Of a DNA stretch of 64,000 nt, positions 46,545-55,971 are shown piece after piece. Source of the stretch: Chlorobiota bacterium (GTDB taxonomy: Bacteria; Bacteroidota; Ignavibacteria; OLB7). Position 1 is the stretch's first letter; every line of letters starts with the position of its first letter. The position numbers were made by a program, and so were the translations under genes. Location of the stretch: positions 2,951,001 to 3,015,000 of the forward strand of contig CP065014.1 of NCBI GenBank assembly GCA_016700335.1. The letters are read 5' to 3'. The notes under the pieces are model-generated. The model was given only the letters and a program-made list of their open reading frames with translations. It was not told where the DNA came from and searched no databases.

Positions 46545-47429
46545 TTAATTATTCAGAGCCTCTGCACCTGAAACAATTTCAAGCATTTCTGTTGTAATTG
46601 CAGATTGGCGTGCCTTATTATATTGCAACGTTAAAGATCTAACTAATTCACGAGCATTTTGAGTAGCATTTTCCATAGAAGTCATACGTGCTGCATGTTC
46701 AGCGGCATTTGAATCTAGTAATGAGTTCCAAAATTGTGTATTTAACTGCTTTGGTAACAAAGAATCAAGCAATTCTATTTTTGACGGCTCAAAGATATAA
46801 TCTGCTTTTCTTTGCTTCAAAGTTTTATCAGTTACAAATTTTTTAATTGGCAGAAATTGATCAAATGTTGGAACTTGCTTAATTGCACTTTTAAACATAT
46901 TGTAAATAACCTCAACACGATCGTAATCTCTATTTAAGAAACCTGTTTTTAAATTTGAAGCAATTGATGTTGATTCTGAAAAGTTAAGATTACTGAAAAA
47001 TCCTGGATAAGCTTGAACTACATTCATTTTTCTTTTTGTAAAAAATTCAACTGATCTTTTACCAACACAAATTATATCTAGATTTCCTTCTGCTAATTGC
47101 TTTGAATAATGGGTATTAATATGAATTAGTGTTTGTTTACACAAATTACTATTGAAAGCTCCACACAACCCTCGGTCTGCAGCAATTACAACTAAACATA
47201 CACGTACAATTTCACGTTCTTCAAAAAGTGGATTAGCTGAAGCTCCTTCTTCGTTACTTGCAACTGATTGAATTATATCACGCAACTTCATTCCATAAGG
47301 GCGAGCAAAGGTTATAGCTTCTTGAGCACGCCTTAACTTTGATGCCGCAACCATCTTCATTGCTGAAGTTATTTGGGCAGTACTTGATACACCTTTAATT
47401 CTATTTCTTAGTTCCCTATATTTTCCCAT
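46545..47429 (-). CDS. atpG: F1 ATP synthase gamma subunit
   Basis: This is the 294-residue central stalk subunit. The N-terminal helix RELRNRIKGVSSTAQITSAM is the classic gamma signature, followed by KMVAASKLRRAQEA. The C-terminal helix has SRMTSMENATQNA-type residues (AARMTSMENATQNARELV) and ITTEMLEIVSGAEAL. It couples rotation of the c-ring to catalysis in alpha3-beta3. It is the last gene of this cluster, separated from atpA by a DUF4332 gene. Confidence 0.96.
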   Translation of the reverse strand: MGKYRELRNRIKGVSSTAQITSAMKMVAASKLRRAQEAITFARPYGMKLRDIIQSVASNEEGASANPLFEEREIVRVCLVVIAADRGLCGAFNSNLCKQTLIHINTHYSKQLAEGNLDIICVGKRSVEFFTKRKMNVVQAYPGFFSNLNFSESTSIASNLKTGFLNRDYDRVEVIYNMFKSAIKQVPTFDQFLPIKKFVTDKTLKQRKADYIFEPSKIELLDSLLPKQLNTQFWNSLLDSNAAEHAARMTSMENATQNARELVRSLTLQYNKARQSAITTEMLEIVSGAEALNN

Positions 47430-47507
47430 TGAATTGTATTATTATTTCGAGCTTATCTAATTTCAAAAATTAAATATTTAATTTTTGAAAAAGTAAACAA
47501 AATTGAC

Positions 47508-47915
47508 TTAATGACTAACCATAGGATTAAGTGTTTTTGCTTGTTCAACCCAATCAGTAACTGATGAAACTGATGGCATTGCTCTTACAAGATTTTTTTC
47601 ATTATTTACTTCAAGCATTTTTGCATGTAAATTAGCTGGTACACGATTTCTGAGCTCTTTAACTGTATCAACACCAGCTGCTTCAAGCAAATCTGCATAC
47701 TCTTCAGCAACACCTTTAATACGAAACAAATCTGCCATATTTACCCAACGAAGTATTAAGTCTAAACTAATTCCAGTTTTTTCGTTTAGCTGGTTTCTTC
47801 CTTGAATTGTTGCTCCAAATTCAAGAAGTTTTTCAACTGAATCAATTCCAATTAAAGTTAACTTTTCAGTATAAACTGGACCAATTCCTTCTATGTCGCT
47901 TATTTTGTATGCCAT
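47508..47915 (-). CDS. DUF4332 helix-hairpin-helix protein inside the atp operon
   Basis: This 135-residue protein consists of paired helix-hairpin-helix units: ISDIEGIGPVYTEKLTLIGI (residues 5-24 or so) and ADLFRIKGVAEEYADLLEAA with VDTVKELRNRVP. This is the DUF4332 pattern, related to HhH DNA-binding modules. It is cytoplasmic, with no TM. It lies between atpA (104 bases upstream) and atpG (79 bases downstream) on the same strand, so it is very probably cotranscribed. No role in ATP synthase is known to me; it may be a neighbour by chance or an assembly/regulatory factor. Confidence 0.8.
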   Translation of the reverse strand: MAYKISDIEGIGPVYTEKLTLIGIDSVEKLLEFGATIQGRNQLNEKTGISLDLILRWVNMADLFRIKGVAEEYADLLEAAGVDTVKELRNRVPANLHAKMLEVNNEKNLVRAMPSVSSVTDWVEQAKTLNPMVSH

Positions 47916-48018
47916 TGTATTTTAATATTTATTAAGTTATTTGGATTTTATAAAATGATTTTTTAATAAAATTCATTTAAATTCAGATATCTAGTTATTC
48001 ACTATTATATATCTAAAA

Positions 48019-49563
48019 TTATGCTTTAAAGAAATTATGAAAATCTTCTAATGAATTTTTTAACGAATCTACTATTTCTGAAGTTAACTCTCTTTTCTTA
48101 GCAATTTCTTTTAACAAATCTGGAAACTTAGTTTTTAGATGTTGAATATATTCTTTCTCAAATCTACGAATATGCTCCACAGGTACGTTATCTAAATAAC
48201 CATTTGTTCCAGCATAAATAATAGCAACTTGTTCTTCAACCGGAACAGGATTAAATTGTCCTTGTTTTAATATCTCAACTAACCTAGATCCACGTAATAA
48301 TAATTGTTGAGTCGATTTATCTAAATCAGATCCAAATTTTGCAAATGCTTCAAGAGTACGATATTGAGCCAAATCTAACCTCATTGTTCCAGCAATTTTT
48401 TTCATTGCCTTTGTTTGAGCATTTCCACCTACACGCGAAACAGAAATACCTACATCAATTGCAGGTCTTACACCAGCATTAAACAAATTAGGTAATAAAT
48501 AGATTTGCCCATCAGTAATTGAAATTACATTTGTAGGGATATATGCAGATACATCCGATTCTTGAGTCTCTATAATTGGAAGTGCTGTTAGAGATCCACC
48601 TCCATACTCAGCGTCTAATTTTGCAGCCCTTTCTAATAAGCGTGAGTGAAGATAAAATACATCACCTGGATAAGCTTCTCTACCTGGTGGACGACGAAGT
48701 AATAATGATACTTGACGATAAGCTGCTGCTTGTTTAGTTAAATCATCATACACACAAAGTGCATGTCTTCCTCCATCACGGAAGTATTCACCCATTGCTG
48801 CTCCTGAAAATGGAGCTAAGAACTGCATAGGAGCAGGGTCTGATGCATTTGCAGCTACAATTGTTGTGTAATCTAGTGCTCCATTATCACGTAGAATTTG
48901 TACAACATTTGCTACAGTTGCAGCCTTTTGTCCAATTGCTACATAAATACAATAAACTGGCTCAACTCCTTCTGCTTTGGCTTCTGGTGTGTGAGTGTAT
49001 TTTTGATTTATTATAGCATCTAATGCAACTGTTGTTTTTCCTGTTTGCCTATCACCAATGATTAACTCACGTTGACCACGACCAATTGGTATCATGGCAT
49101 CAATTGCCTTAATTCCAGTTTGAAGTGGTTGTTTTACTGGATAACGAGTAATTACTCCTGTTCCTTTTCTTTCTATTGGAAGAGAATGTTTTGCATTTAT
49201 AGGACCGCGACCATCAATTGGAACTCCTAAGGGATTAACAACACGACCTAATAATTCTTCACCTACAGGGACAGAAGCAACTTTACCAGTACGCTTTACC
49301 GTATCTCCTTCCTTAATAAGTTTATCCTCCCCGAAAAGTACAATACCTACGTTATCTTCTTCTAGGTTCAAAGCCATACCTGTAACTCCATTTGGCAATT
49401 CTACTAGCTCAGACATTAGAACATTTGATAATCCATAAACTCGCGCTACTCCGTCACCTACTTCCAATACGGTGCCTACATCGTGAACTTCGGCTTCACT
49501 TGAAAAGCCGGATAACTGCTTACGTAATATTGCGGTTACCTCATCAGGACGAACTTCTGCCAT
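48019..49563 (-). CDS. atpA: F1 ATP synthase alpha subunit
   Basis: This 514-residue alpha subunit has the nucleotide-binding P-loop GDRQTGKT in RELIIGDRQTGKTTVALDAI at about residues 169-188. The conserved early segment VGDGVARVYGLSNV, the VYDDLTKQAAAYRQVSLLLR block with PPGREAYPGDVFYLHSRLLE, and the alpha-specific SVSRVGGNAQTKAMKKIAGT are all present. The start is ATG at 49563 (MAEVRPDEVTAILRK). It forms the noncatalytic part of the F1 head. Confidence 0.97.
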   Translation of the reverse strand: MAEVRPDEVTAILRKQLSGFSSEAEVHDVGTVLEVGDGVARVYGLSNVLMSELVELPNGVTGMALNLEEDNVGIVLFGEDKLIKEGDTVKRTGKVASVPVGEELLGRVVNPLGVPIDGRGPINAKHSLPIERKGTGVITRYPVKQPLQTGIKAIDAMIPIGRGQRELIIGDRQTGKTTVALDAIINQKYTHTPEAKAEGVEPVYCIYVAIGQKAATVANVVQILRDNGALDYTTIVAANASDPAPMQFLAPFSGAAMGEYFRDGGRHALCVYDDLTKQAAAYRQVSLLLRRPPGREAYPGDVFYLHSRLLERAAKLDAEYGGGSLTALPIIETQESDVSAYIPTNVISITDGQIYLLPNLFNAGVRPAIDVGISVSRVGGNAQTKAMKKIAGTMRLDLAQYRTLEAFAKFGSDLDKSTQQLLLRGSRLVEILKQGQFNPVPVEEQVAIIYAGTNGYLDNVPVEHIRRFEKEYIQHLKTKFPDLLKEIAKKRELTSEIVDSLKNSLEDFHNFFKA

Positions 49564-49726
49564 TATTTTTTATATATATAATTTAATTTAAAATTTCAAT
49601 TTATTATTTCTAATTATCAGAAATATATTGAATCAAACTGATAACATTAAAAGTTCTATCAAAGACAAAAATGACTTTATGAATTATATTTTGAGATTAA
49701 CAATGTTATTCTCAGAAACTTTTTAG

Positions 49727-50257
49727 TTAATTTATAAAAACTTGTCTTAATTTATTTAGATGACTTACAATAGAAGCATCTATTAATTTATCTCCAATTT
49801 TAGCTTGAAACCCACCAATTATTTTTTCATCAATTTTATATGTAGCTCTTATACTTTTACCAATTATAATATTTAATTTATTTACAACATCTAATTTTTG
49901 AGAATCACTCATATCAAAAGCAGTTGTAATAACTGCATTAATGGTATTGTTCTTATCATCAAGCAAAGATTGATAAGAGATAATAACATTTGGTAGTTCA
50001 TTTGAACGACCTTTCTTTGAAAGTAATTTTAAAAAATTTTCTGTTAAAATAGAAATTTTACCACTAAATATTTCAATTAAGATACTTTCCTTTTTTGATA
50101 AATCTATAATTGGGGAGGTAAGAAATAACTTTAAGTCATGGGAGTTATCAAGCGTTTCTTTTAAGAGGATGAAATCGCTTGTAACTTTATCAATATTATT
50201 CTCACTTTGAGCCAATTCAAAAATCGCTTTTGCGTACCGTAATGCTACTCTTCCCAC
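49727..50257 (-). CDS. atpH: F1 ATP synthase delta subunit
   Basis: This 176-residue OSCP/delta protein links the peripheral stalk to the F1 head. The start VALRYAKAIFELAQ is the family N-terminal signature, and the C-terminal KIDEKIIGGFQAKIGDKLID matches the conserved GGxxxxxGDxxxDxS end (with DASIVSHL following). It lies between atpF and atpA as expected. Confidence 0.93.
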   Translation of the reverse strand: MGRVALRYAKAIFELAQSENNIDKVTSDFILLKETLDNSHDLKLFLTSPIIDLSKKESILIEIFSGKISILTENFLKLLSKKGRSNELPNVIISYQSLLDDKNNTINAVITTAFDMSDSQKLDVVNKLNIIIGKSIRATYKIDEKIIGGFQAKIGDKLIDASIVSHLNKLRQVFIN

Positions 50258-50345
50258 TTTATAAGTTTTTAATTTAAAATATTCAACAACTAAACATTAC
50301 TATTTAATCAAGTAATTTTCAAGTATTAGAAAATACTTAATATAA

Positions 50346-50825
50346 TTAATTAACTTCTTTTAAATATTGCTCAACAACTCTTTTCTGTTTTTCCGAATCT
50401 AATGTTTCTTTAAGTATCTTTTCAGCAGCGCCTATTGCTAAGCTCGAAACTTCTGTTTTAAGTTCATTTAAAGCTTGTTGCTTACTTTGAGCAATTTCTT
50501 TAGCTGCTTGATTAATCATTTTTTGAGATTCTTCTTGAGCCTTAATTAGTGATTCAGATTGGAGTCTTTCAGCTTGTTCACGTGCATCACGCATCAATTT
50601 CTGTTGCTCTTCACTCATTTTTGCTAGAGTCAATTTATTATCTTCTGAAATTCTGGCAGCTTCAGCTTTAGCAGCTTCTGCCCTATTTAAGGCATCATTA
50701 ATTGCCGATTCACGGTTACTCAAAGCGGTTGTTATTGGTTTCCAAGCAACTTTGTATAATAGTGCAACGAGAATTAAAAAATTTAGAATTGTCCATAAAA
50801 TTGGACCTGTATTTATGTCTAACAT
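50346..50825 (-). CDS. atpF: F0 ATP synthase b subunit
   Basis: This is the 159-residue peripheral-stalk subunit. There is one N-terminal TM (TILNFLILVALLYKVAWKPI) and then a long charged amphipathic helix with repeated Ala/Lys/Glu (DALNRAEAAKAEAARISEDN, EEQQKLMRDAREQAERLQSE), typical of a dimeric coiled coil. The C-terminal LKETLDSEKQKRVVEQYLKE binds delta. It is separated from atpE by a 257-base gap containing a terminator-like hairpin. Confidence 0.93.
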   Translation of the reverse strand: MLDINTGPILWTILNFLILVALLYKVAWKPITTALSNRESAINDALNRAEAAKAEAARISEDNKLTLAKMSEEQQKLMRDAREQAERLQSESLIKAQEESQKMINQAAKEIAQSKQQALNELKTEVSSLAIGAAEKILKETLDSEKQKRVVEQYLKEVN

Positions 50826-51033
50826 TAAATTATATTTTTAAATAAATGCTTTATGCAGAATCTATTTAAGGATTTAAAGAATTAATTATAAACAATTAAT
50901 TATAAACTATTAATTATGAAGTAAAGTAAACCTAATTGAGTCTTTCAACTTTTCAATTAAAATTATACCTTTAATAATTTTTCTAAAAATCTTGTATTTT
51001 TAAGATTCTACTTTAAATTTAATAGTAAAAAAT

Positions 51034-51067
51034 TTAAGGGCGGATTGATAATTATACCCACCCTTAA
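51034..51067 (-). terminator. Terminator-like hairpin just downstream of atpE
   Basis: TTAAGGGCGG pairs with CCACCCTTAA across a 14-base loop, the one C/A position becoming a G-U pair in minus-strand RNA. An A-run at 51026-51033 gives a U-tract on the minus strand. It lies 16-50 bases after the atpE stop but inside the operon, so it may end part of the transcripts. Confidence 0.6.
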
Positions 51068-51082
51068 TATATTACACAATTT

Positions 51083-51313
51083 TTACTTAGTAGCAAGAAG
51101 AATACAAATAACCTCTGCGAATAAAGCAACACCCTCAATAAGAGCTGCTGCAATAATCATTGTTGTTCTAATATCTGCTGTTGCTTCTGGCTGACGACCA
51201 ATTGCTTCTAAAGCTGCAGAAGCCAACCTGCCAATTCCATTTGCTGCTCCGAAAACTGTTATGCCGGCTCCTACGCCTGCTGCAAGATAAGCTAATACTC
51301 TTGGATCTAACAT
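51083..51313 (-). CDS. atpE: F0 ATP synthase c subunit
   Basis: This 76-residue two-helix proteolipid forms the rotor ring. The first helix is Gly/Ala-rich (YLAAGVGAGITVFGAANGIG), the loop has the conserved RQPEA (residues 40-44), and the second helix carries the ion-binding glutamate E60 in AALIEGVALF. The residue after E60 is Gly rather than Ser/Thr, so proton rather than sodium coupling is likelier. A second acidic residue, E67 in FAEVICILL, lies seven residues (two turns) further into the membrane helix. Confidence 0.95.
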   Translation of the reverse strand: MLDPRVLAYLAAGVGAGITVFGAANGIGRLASAALEAIGRQPEATADIRTTMIIAAALIEGVALFAEVICILLATK

Positions 51314-51405
51314 TTTAAAAAATTTAAGTTTAAAATTTGATTTATAATTATTCGTTCTATTTATTTATTAAAAAATTATTAGATAATTTATATTTATCCT
51401 AAGAA

Positions 51406-52500
51406 TTATATAAAATCGTCTGGATGATTTGGATCATGATGTTTCTCTTCATGATGATGTTCTTCCATTCCCATTCCTGTAAACACAGCTGTTAAAGTTG
51501 TAAAAATATAAGCTTGTAAAAAAGCTACTAAAAGTTCAAGTAAATTAATAAATAATGAGAACCCAATAGTAACAGGAATAAATGCTTTAGTAACAAATGC
51601 AAGTCCTATTAGAGAAAGTAGAATAATGTGACCTGCTGTCATATTTGCAAACAAACGAACACACAACGCAAAAGGCTTTGTAAACAGACCTAAAATTTCT
51701 ACTGGAACCATTATAGGCCATAATGCCCAATGAACTCCTCCAGTTAAATGCTTAAGCCAAGCACCAAAACCATTTCTTGATATTGCACCGTATTGAACAG
51801 TGAAAAAGGCAATAATTGCTAACCCTGCTGTTGTGTTTATACTGCCAGTTGAAGTATGGCCTCCAGGAACCAACCCAATAAAATTCATTGCAATTATGAA
51901 AAAGAAGATAGTTAAAAACCAAGGTAACATTGTGTCTCCTCTTGGTCCTAAATTTGGTCTAACAACTTCATCTCTAACATAAACAACTAATGCCTCAAGT
52001 ACATTGAAAAATCCTTTTTTTGGTTTTACACCATTTTTTTTATAAGAAAATCCCATTGGAATAAACATAGCTGCCAACAAAAAGATTGCAATCCATTGAT
52101 AAACAACTAAACTTGTTGGTGAAAAATCAAACATTGGAGAAGTACCAGATGTTTTACCTGTCTCTTCATTATGAACAACCGTTCCTGCTTTATAAATATG
52201 ATGATGTTCAAATACAAATTCACCCTCTTCATTCATTTTCTCAACGCTTGGGTAAAAATGAAAACCTTCATTATATATCCAAACTGGTAAATCTAATATT
52301 TTATAAGGACCAAAGGAAAGTTCACGATGATCACCTAAAGTTCCAAGTAATGTTGTAAATGGAGATTCAGTTACAGGTTCGTGTTCAGTATTATGTTTTG
52401 CTTTAGTTATATGTTGATCTGTAGAAGTATGTTCATCATGCTTCTTTATATCACCTTGTACTATATTACCCTCTTTAATTTGAAACTGTGGGTCTTTCAT
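51406..52500 (-). CDS. atpB: F0 ATP synthase a subunit
   Basis: This is a 364-residue a subunit, longer than E. coli's 271 because of an N-terminal soluble extension of about 120 residues rich in His, Glu and Lys, as is common in Bacteroidota. The functional arginine is in the ALCVRLFANMTAGHIILLSL segment, which provides the half-channel opposite the c-ring glutamate, followed by the ELLVAFLQAYIFTTLTAVFT helix. The C-terminus is His-rich (MEEHHHEEKHHDPNHPDDF). Confidence 0.94.
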   Translation of the reverse strand: MKDPQFQIKEGNIVQGDIKKHDEHTSTDQHITKAKHNTEHEPVTESPFTTLLGTLGDHRELSFGPYKILDLPVWIYNEGFHFYPSVEKMNEEGEFVFEHHHIYKAGTVVHNEETGKTSGTSPMFDFSPTSLVVYQWIAIFLLAAMFIPMGFSYKKNGVKPKKGFFNVLEALVVYVRDEVVRPNLGPRGDTMLPWFLTIFFFIIAMNFIGLVPGGHTSTGSINTTAGLAIIAFFTVQYGAISRNGFGAWLKHLTGGVHWALWPIMVPVEILGLFTKPFALCVRLFANMTAGHIILLSLIGLAFVTKAFIPVTIGFSLFINLLELLVAFLQAYIFTTLTAVFTGMGMEEHHHEEKHHDPNHPDDFI

Positions 52501-52672
52501 TTATAATTTGTTTAAAAAATTAACCTAATTTTAAATCTACATTATTTGCTAAATTTTTTATAAATATTTCATAAGAATTATTCTAATTCATATATAAAAC
52601 TATAGTTTTGAAATAATATTTAAATTTAACAACTATTATAAAAAATCTCTAATACTTTAAAATTAATTTGAA

Positions 52673-53116
52673 TCACTCAATTGGGAAATCCATCTTTTTT
52701 ATAGCTTTATAAACTGGGTTTGTTGATTTTCTTTTAGATTCAGCATTACGTTTGTCTAACTCTTTAACAACATATGTAATTTCCATTATTACATATACAA
52801 CGTAAAATCCCATTAAAGAAAGTGCTAGTGATAATTTATCAAAACCCAATAATATTAAAGCAAACATAACTCCTAAAACCAAAAACATTCGTAGAACCAT
52901 ACCTCCAAAAACAGAATTCATAAATACTTGAGTAGACTTATCCATTGAAAATTCAATTGATAACATTCCCAAAAATATATTTACAAAAGAAATAATCCCT
53001 GAAGCTATAATTGCCTTTGTTTGTTCTGGATTAGTCCATGCAAATAAAGGATAAACTAATAACAGAGCCATCAAAATAGTAACAGGTAAAAGTATACGGA
53101 GGAATCTAAAAATCAT
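52673..53116 (-). CDS. ATP synthase subunit I-like membrane protein
   Basis: This 147-residue protein has four hydrophobic helices (LRILLPVTILMALLLVYPLF, IIASGIISFVNIFLGML, VFGGMVLRMFLVLGVMFALI, ALSLMGFYVVYVIMEITYVV) and a basic C-terminus. This is the layout of AtpI proteins encoded before the F0 genes. AtpI is thought to help c-ring assembly or magnesium supply. Sequence similarity is weak, so the call rests largely on position between atpZ and atpB. Confidence 0.7.
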   Translation of the reverse strand: MIFRFLRILLPVTILMALLLVYPLFAWTNPEQTKAIIASGIISFVNIFLGMLSIEFSMDKSTQVFMNSVFGGMVLRMFLVLGVMFALILLGFDKLSLALSLMGFYVVYVIMEITYVVKELDKRNAESKRKSTNPVYKAIKKMDFPIE

Positions 53117-53187
53117 TATTATTCAAACTATATTTGGGGCTTAACTTAAAACATATTATTAAACTCACAAACACTTAATCAGTTACA

Positions 53188-53412
53188 TTATTTAATTTTA
53201 ACTCCAATTACGGCTCTAATAACACTTACCATTCCCCCAACAGCTCCTAAAACAATCCCTATAATCATGAACCATGGTTTAAATCCATATTTTGAATCAA
53301 GCCAATATCCAACGCCACCAAACAAACACATAGCAGCTGCTAATTGCAAACCTAATCCAGAATAATAGCTCATTTGCTTTAAAGTAGATTTCTCATCTTT
53401 TTTCTTAATCAT
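53188..53412 (-). CDS. atpZ: AtpZ/AtpI family protein
   Basis: This is a 74-residue protein with a short charged N-terminus (MIKKKDEKSTLKQMSYYSGL) and two TM helices separated by GYWLDSKYGFKPW, a segment conserved in AtpZ-type proteins. It is first in the ATP synthase cluster, as is usual. It may form a small magnesium/calcium channel with AtpI, according to work on the family. The start is ATG at 53412. Confidence 0.85.
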   Translation of the reverse strand: MIKKKDEKSTLKQMSYYSGLGLQLAAAMCLFGGVGYWLDSKYGFKPWFMIIGIVLGAVGGMVSVIRAVIGVKIK

Positions 53413-53462
53413 AATTTTATATAAATGGGCAATTTATACTCTTATCCTGAAATTTAGTCGCG

Positions 53463-53470
53463 CAAAAATA
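53463..53470 (-). promoter_or_regulatory. Candidate -7 box for the ATP synthase operon
   Basis: The minus strand reads TATTTTTGCGC about 50 bases before atpZ, the same TATTTTTGC string as upstream of tuf. No clear -33 element at the standard spacing. Confidence 0.45.
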
Positions 53471-54167
53471 GTGATTTTAATTTAAGTAAGAAATAAAATT
53501 CCTGCCAACTTTCAATTGATAACTAAATATTTAATTTCAATATTTTGAATATCATGAGCTTACTTCAAGCTTTTTCTAAATTTTTAAGATGATCTAATAT
53601 TTATATTGACTTCTATAATGATACAAATACTTGGTTCTAATTGGGTAAATTAAATAATAAATATTCGATTTAAGAGAATAATTTTTTTACATTCAGGAGA
53701 TACATAAGCAGAATAATACTAAATTTAATACAATTGAATTAAGCCATTTAAATATAAACAATTTTATATCACATTCTTAAACAGTTTCAGGCAATACTAT
53801 GATAAGTACTATCTTTTGGGCATTAAATTTAACTTCAAATGTCAAGAATTATTTTAACAAATAGTTTTTTAACTGGAGGGAATGTATATTTGCAAATATT
53901 ATTATAAAACAAAAAGAGAGTTAACTAAACAACAAAACAATTCCGAAACCTCAATATATTAAATAATTTTAGGTATTAATATTTACAAATGTTTAGTCAT
54001 AAATAAATACAATTATATTGTTACTTATGGAACAAAAATTTCATCTTTAAAGCTTTTTGAAAAAAATCCAAAAATTAAAATTATAGATTTTGTGTTGTTT
54101 GTATTGACAATATCCAATTTAATTGATTTAAAATAAAAAATTATTATTTAATCATAAATTTACATTT

Positions 54168-54199
54168 AAGCCCTCTCTAATTCATCTTAGAGAGGGCTT
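54168..54199. terminator. Hairpin terminator after the DUF1501 gene
   Basis: A 13-bp perfect stem (AAGCCCTCTCTAA with its reverse complement) and a 6-base loop lie 30 bases beyond the stop. The minus-strand tail is not a strong U-tract. Confidence 0.7.
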
Positions 54200-54229
54200 A
54201 ATAATTAATATTATAAACTAAAAATAACT

Positions 54230-55810
54230 TTATCTAATGCAATGAATAACTTTTGAAGACATTTTACCACCAGAATTTAAAACTAATAAATATGATCCTT
54301 GGGGAAGATCCATATTCATATTTAACTTATGGCTTCCAGATGTAAAGTAATCTTTTTTCAATAATGCAATTTTTCTACCTTCAATTGAACTTATCTCAAT
54401 TTGAGCTTCACCCGCTCGCTCCATAAAAAACTCAATAGTAGAATTCTTTTTAAATGGATTTGGAGAAGCACCTAAAATTGAAGTAGAAAGATTATTGCTA
54501 CTATTTGAATCAACTCCAGTTGGAGTTTGTAACACGTCTAGTGGAATTATTGAATCATCTTTTAGAACTGTTCTAGCATCTGTTAATGACAACCCAAACC
54601 ATTCAGAAATAATTTCTGCATAAACTCTTCGATAATCTATTTGATACCTAAGATCTCCATTATTATCAAAATTTTTCAAATCGGGAGCGCTACCAAAAAT
54701 TCCGCCATTTACTTTTTTACCAAATACAAATTGTACTGAAGCAGCTCCATGATCTGTTCCATAACTACCATTTTCTTGAGGTCTGCGACCAAACTCACTA
54801 ACAGTAATTCCGACTACTTTATCTGCATGACCAAGCTTTGTCATCTGATAATTAAACTGTGCCACCGAGTCAGAAATTCTCTCTAATAAAGTAGGATGTA
54901 ATCCAGTTTTTATATCTTGTTGTTGGTTGTAATGGTTATCAAACCCACCCATTGAGACAACATAAACTTTAGTTTTTAATCCGCCAGCAATAAGTGAAGC
55001 AACAGATTGCATTTGAGTACCTAAAGATGATGAATTAGACCATCCTTTAATCAAATCTTTTCCTTTTGCATAAGCATCTTTTACAGCTTGAGCATATTGA
55101 TTTGAACGTTTTGCAATATCTGCAACAAAGTCATATTCAACTTTATAATTTGTACCGTTGCTTTCAACATCTAAAGAATCAATAGAAGAACCAACACCTT
55201 TTTGTGCACTTGGATCAGCAACTTCAATTCCCATTCTACCTTTATTGCTCATTAATGCAAGTGAAAATCCTGAGAACTGTACTGCAAGCGGGTGTACAGG
55301 TAATGAAGCAGGAAAATCTGGATACATTTTCTCAAGTGTTCTACCAACCCAACCAGTATCCAATCTAACATCAGGATCTGAAATATTCAAACCACTTAAC
55401 CAAATATCTGTAGATCTAAAATGTGATAAATTTGGCTTCTCATAACCAACACCCTGCACAATTGCTAACGAACCAGCCTCCAGCATACCTGCCATACCTT
55501 TAGGGACTAAAGCAGGATCACCCTTTGCTAATGATGGATGAAGGTAAACATCACCAATTCCATTATATGCATCTATTTTTTTAACGCCAATGTTTGGTCT
55601 TAATTTATAATAATTATCGTCATTTACAGGAATGATATTATTAAGCCCATCATTTCCTCCAAAAAGTTGGATAATAACTAGTATTCGATCATTATCTTGT
55701 GGCATTTGAGCCATCATTTCTAGAGTTGATCCAGCTCTAAGAGTTGCTCTTCCAAGCGTAATAAGTGGTGTTGCAGCTGCAGCAGCTTTGATAAAAGATC
55801 TACGTTTCAT
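54230..55810 (-). CDS. DUF1501 protein with Tat-like signal and T9SS sorting domain
   Basis: This 526-residue exported protein has an N-terminus MKRRSFIKAAAAATPLITLG resembling a twin-arginine signal. The DUF1501 (sulfatase/phosphatase-like fold) features are visible: RILVIIQLFGGNDGLNNIIP at about residue 42, YLHPSLAKGDPAL, VYVVSMGGFDNHYNQQQDI, TVSEFGRRPQENGSYGTDHG. The C-terminus is a full T9SS domain (SPNPFKKNSTIEFFMERAGE to LPQGSYLLVLNS). In related genomes DUF1501 proteins are often paired with DUF1800 proteins; here no DUF1800 gene is adjacent. Its substrate is unknown. Confidence 0.85.
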   Translation of the reverse strand: MKRRSFIKAAAAATPLITLGRATLRAGSTLEMMAQMPQDNDRILVIIQLFGGNDGLNNIIPVNDDNYYKLRPNIGVKKIDAYNGIGDVYLHPSLAKGDPALVPKGMAGMLEAGSLAIVQGVGYEKPNLSHFRSTDIWLSGLNISDPDVRLDTGWVGRTLEKMYPDFPASLPVHPLAVQFSGFSLALMSNKGRMGIEVADPSAQKGVGSSIDSLDVESNGTNYKVEYDFVADIAKRSNQYAQAVKDAYAKGKDLIKGWSNSSSLGTQMQSVASLIAGGLKTKVYVVSMGGFDNHYNQQQDIKTGLHPTLLERISDSVAQFNYQMTKLGHADKVVGITVSEFGRRPQENGSYGTDHGAASVQFVFGKKVNGGIFGSAPDLKNFDNNGDLRYQIDYRRVYAEIISEWFGLSLTDARTVLKDDSIIPLDVLQTPTGVDSNSSNNLSTSILGASPNPFKKNSTIEFFMERAGEAQIEISSIEGRKIALLKKDYFTSGSHKLNMNMDLPQGSYLLVLNSGGKMSSKVIHCIR

Positions 55811-55971
55811 AAATCAATAATTTATTTGATCAAAAGATATTCTATGGAAAATACTAATTAAAATTCATTAATAAAAACTCAATAAACGAGTAACACCATA
55901 ATTCAATATTTCATACATTAAACAGTATATCAAAAACATTTTCTTATTAAATTTCAAATAAATTATTGGAT

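Larger units (their letters stand above)
53413..54229. other. 815-base non-coding stretch between atpZ and the DUF1501 gene
   Basis: This is A+T-rich with the candidate atp promoter at its left and a strong hairpin at 54168-54199 at its right. TATATTTG on the plus strand at 53885-53892 fits a -7 box, but no plus-strand gene follows. I find no tRNA-like cloverleaf or long conserved frame. Confidence 0.5.

Noticed and set aside
46545..53412. Apparent loss of ATP synthase beta and epsilon genes
   Set aside because: In Bacteroidota/Chlorobiota relatives atpD and atpC commonly form a separate locus, so their absence from this cluster is expected.
53885..53892. Promoter on the plus strand (TATATTTG) in the 53.4-54.2 kb gap
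   Set aside because: No plus-strand gene or RNA-like structure follows, and a single 8-base match is expected by chance in this composition.
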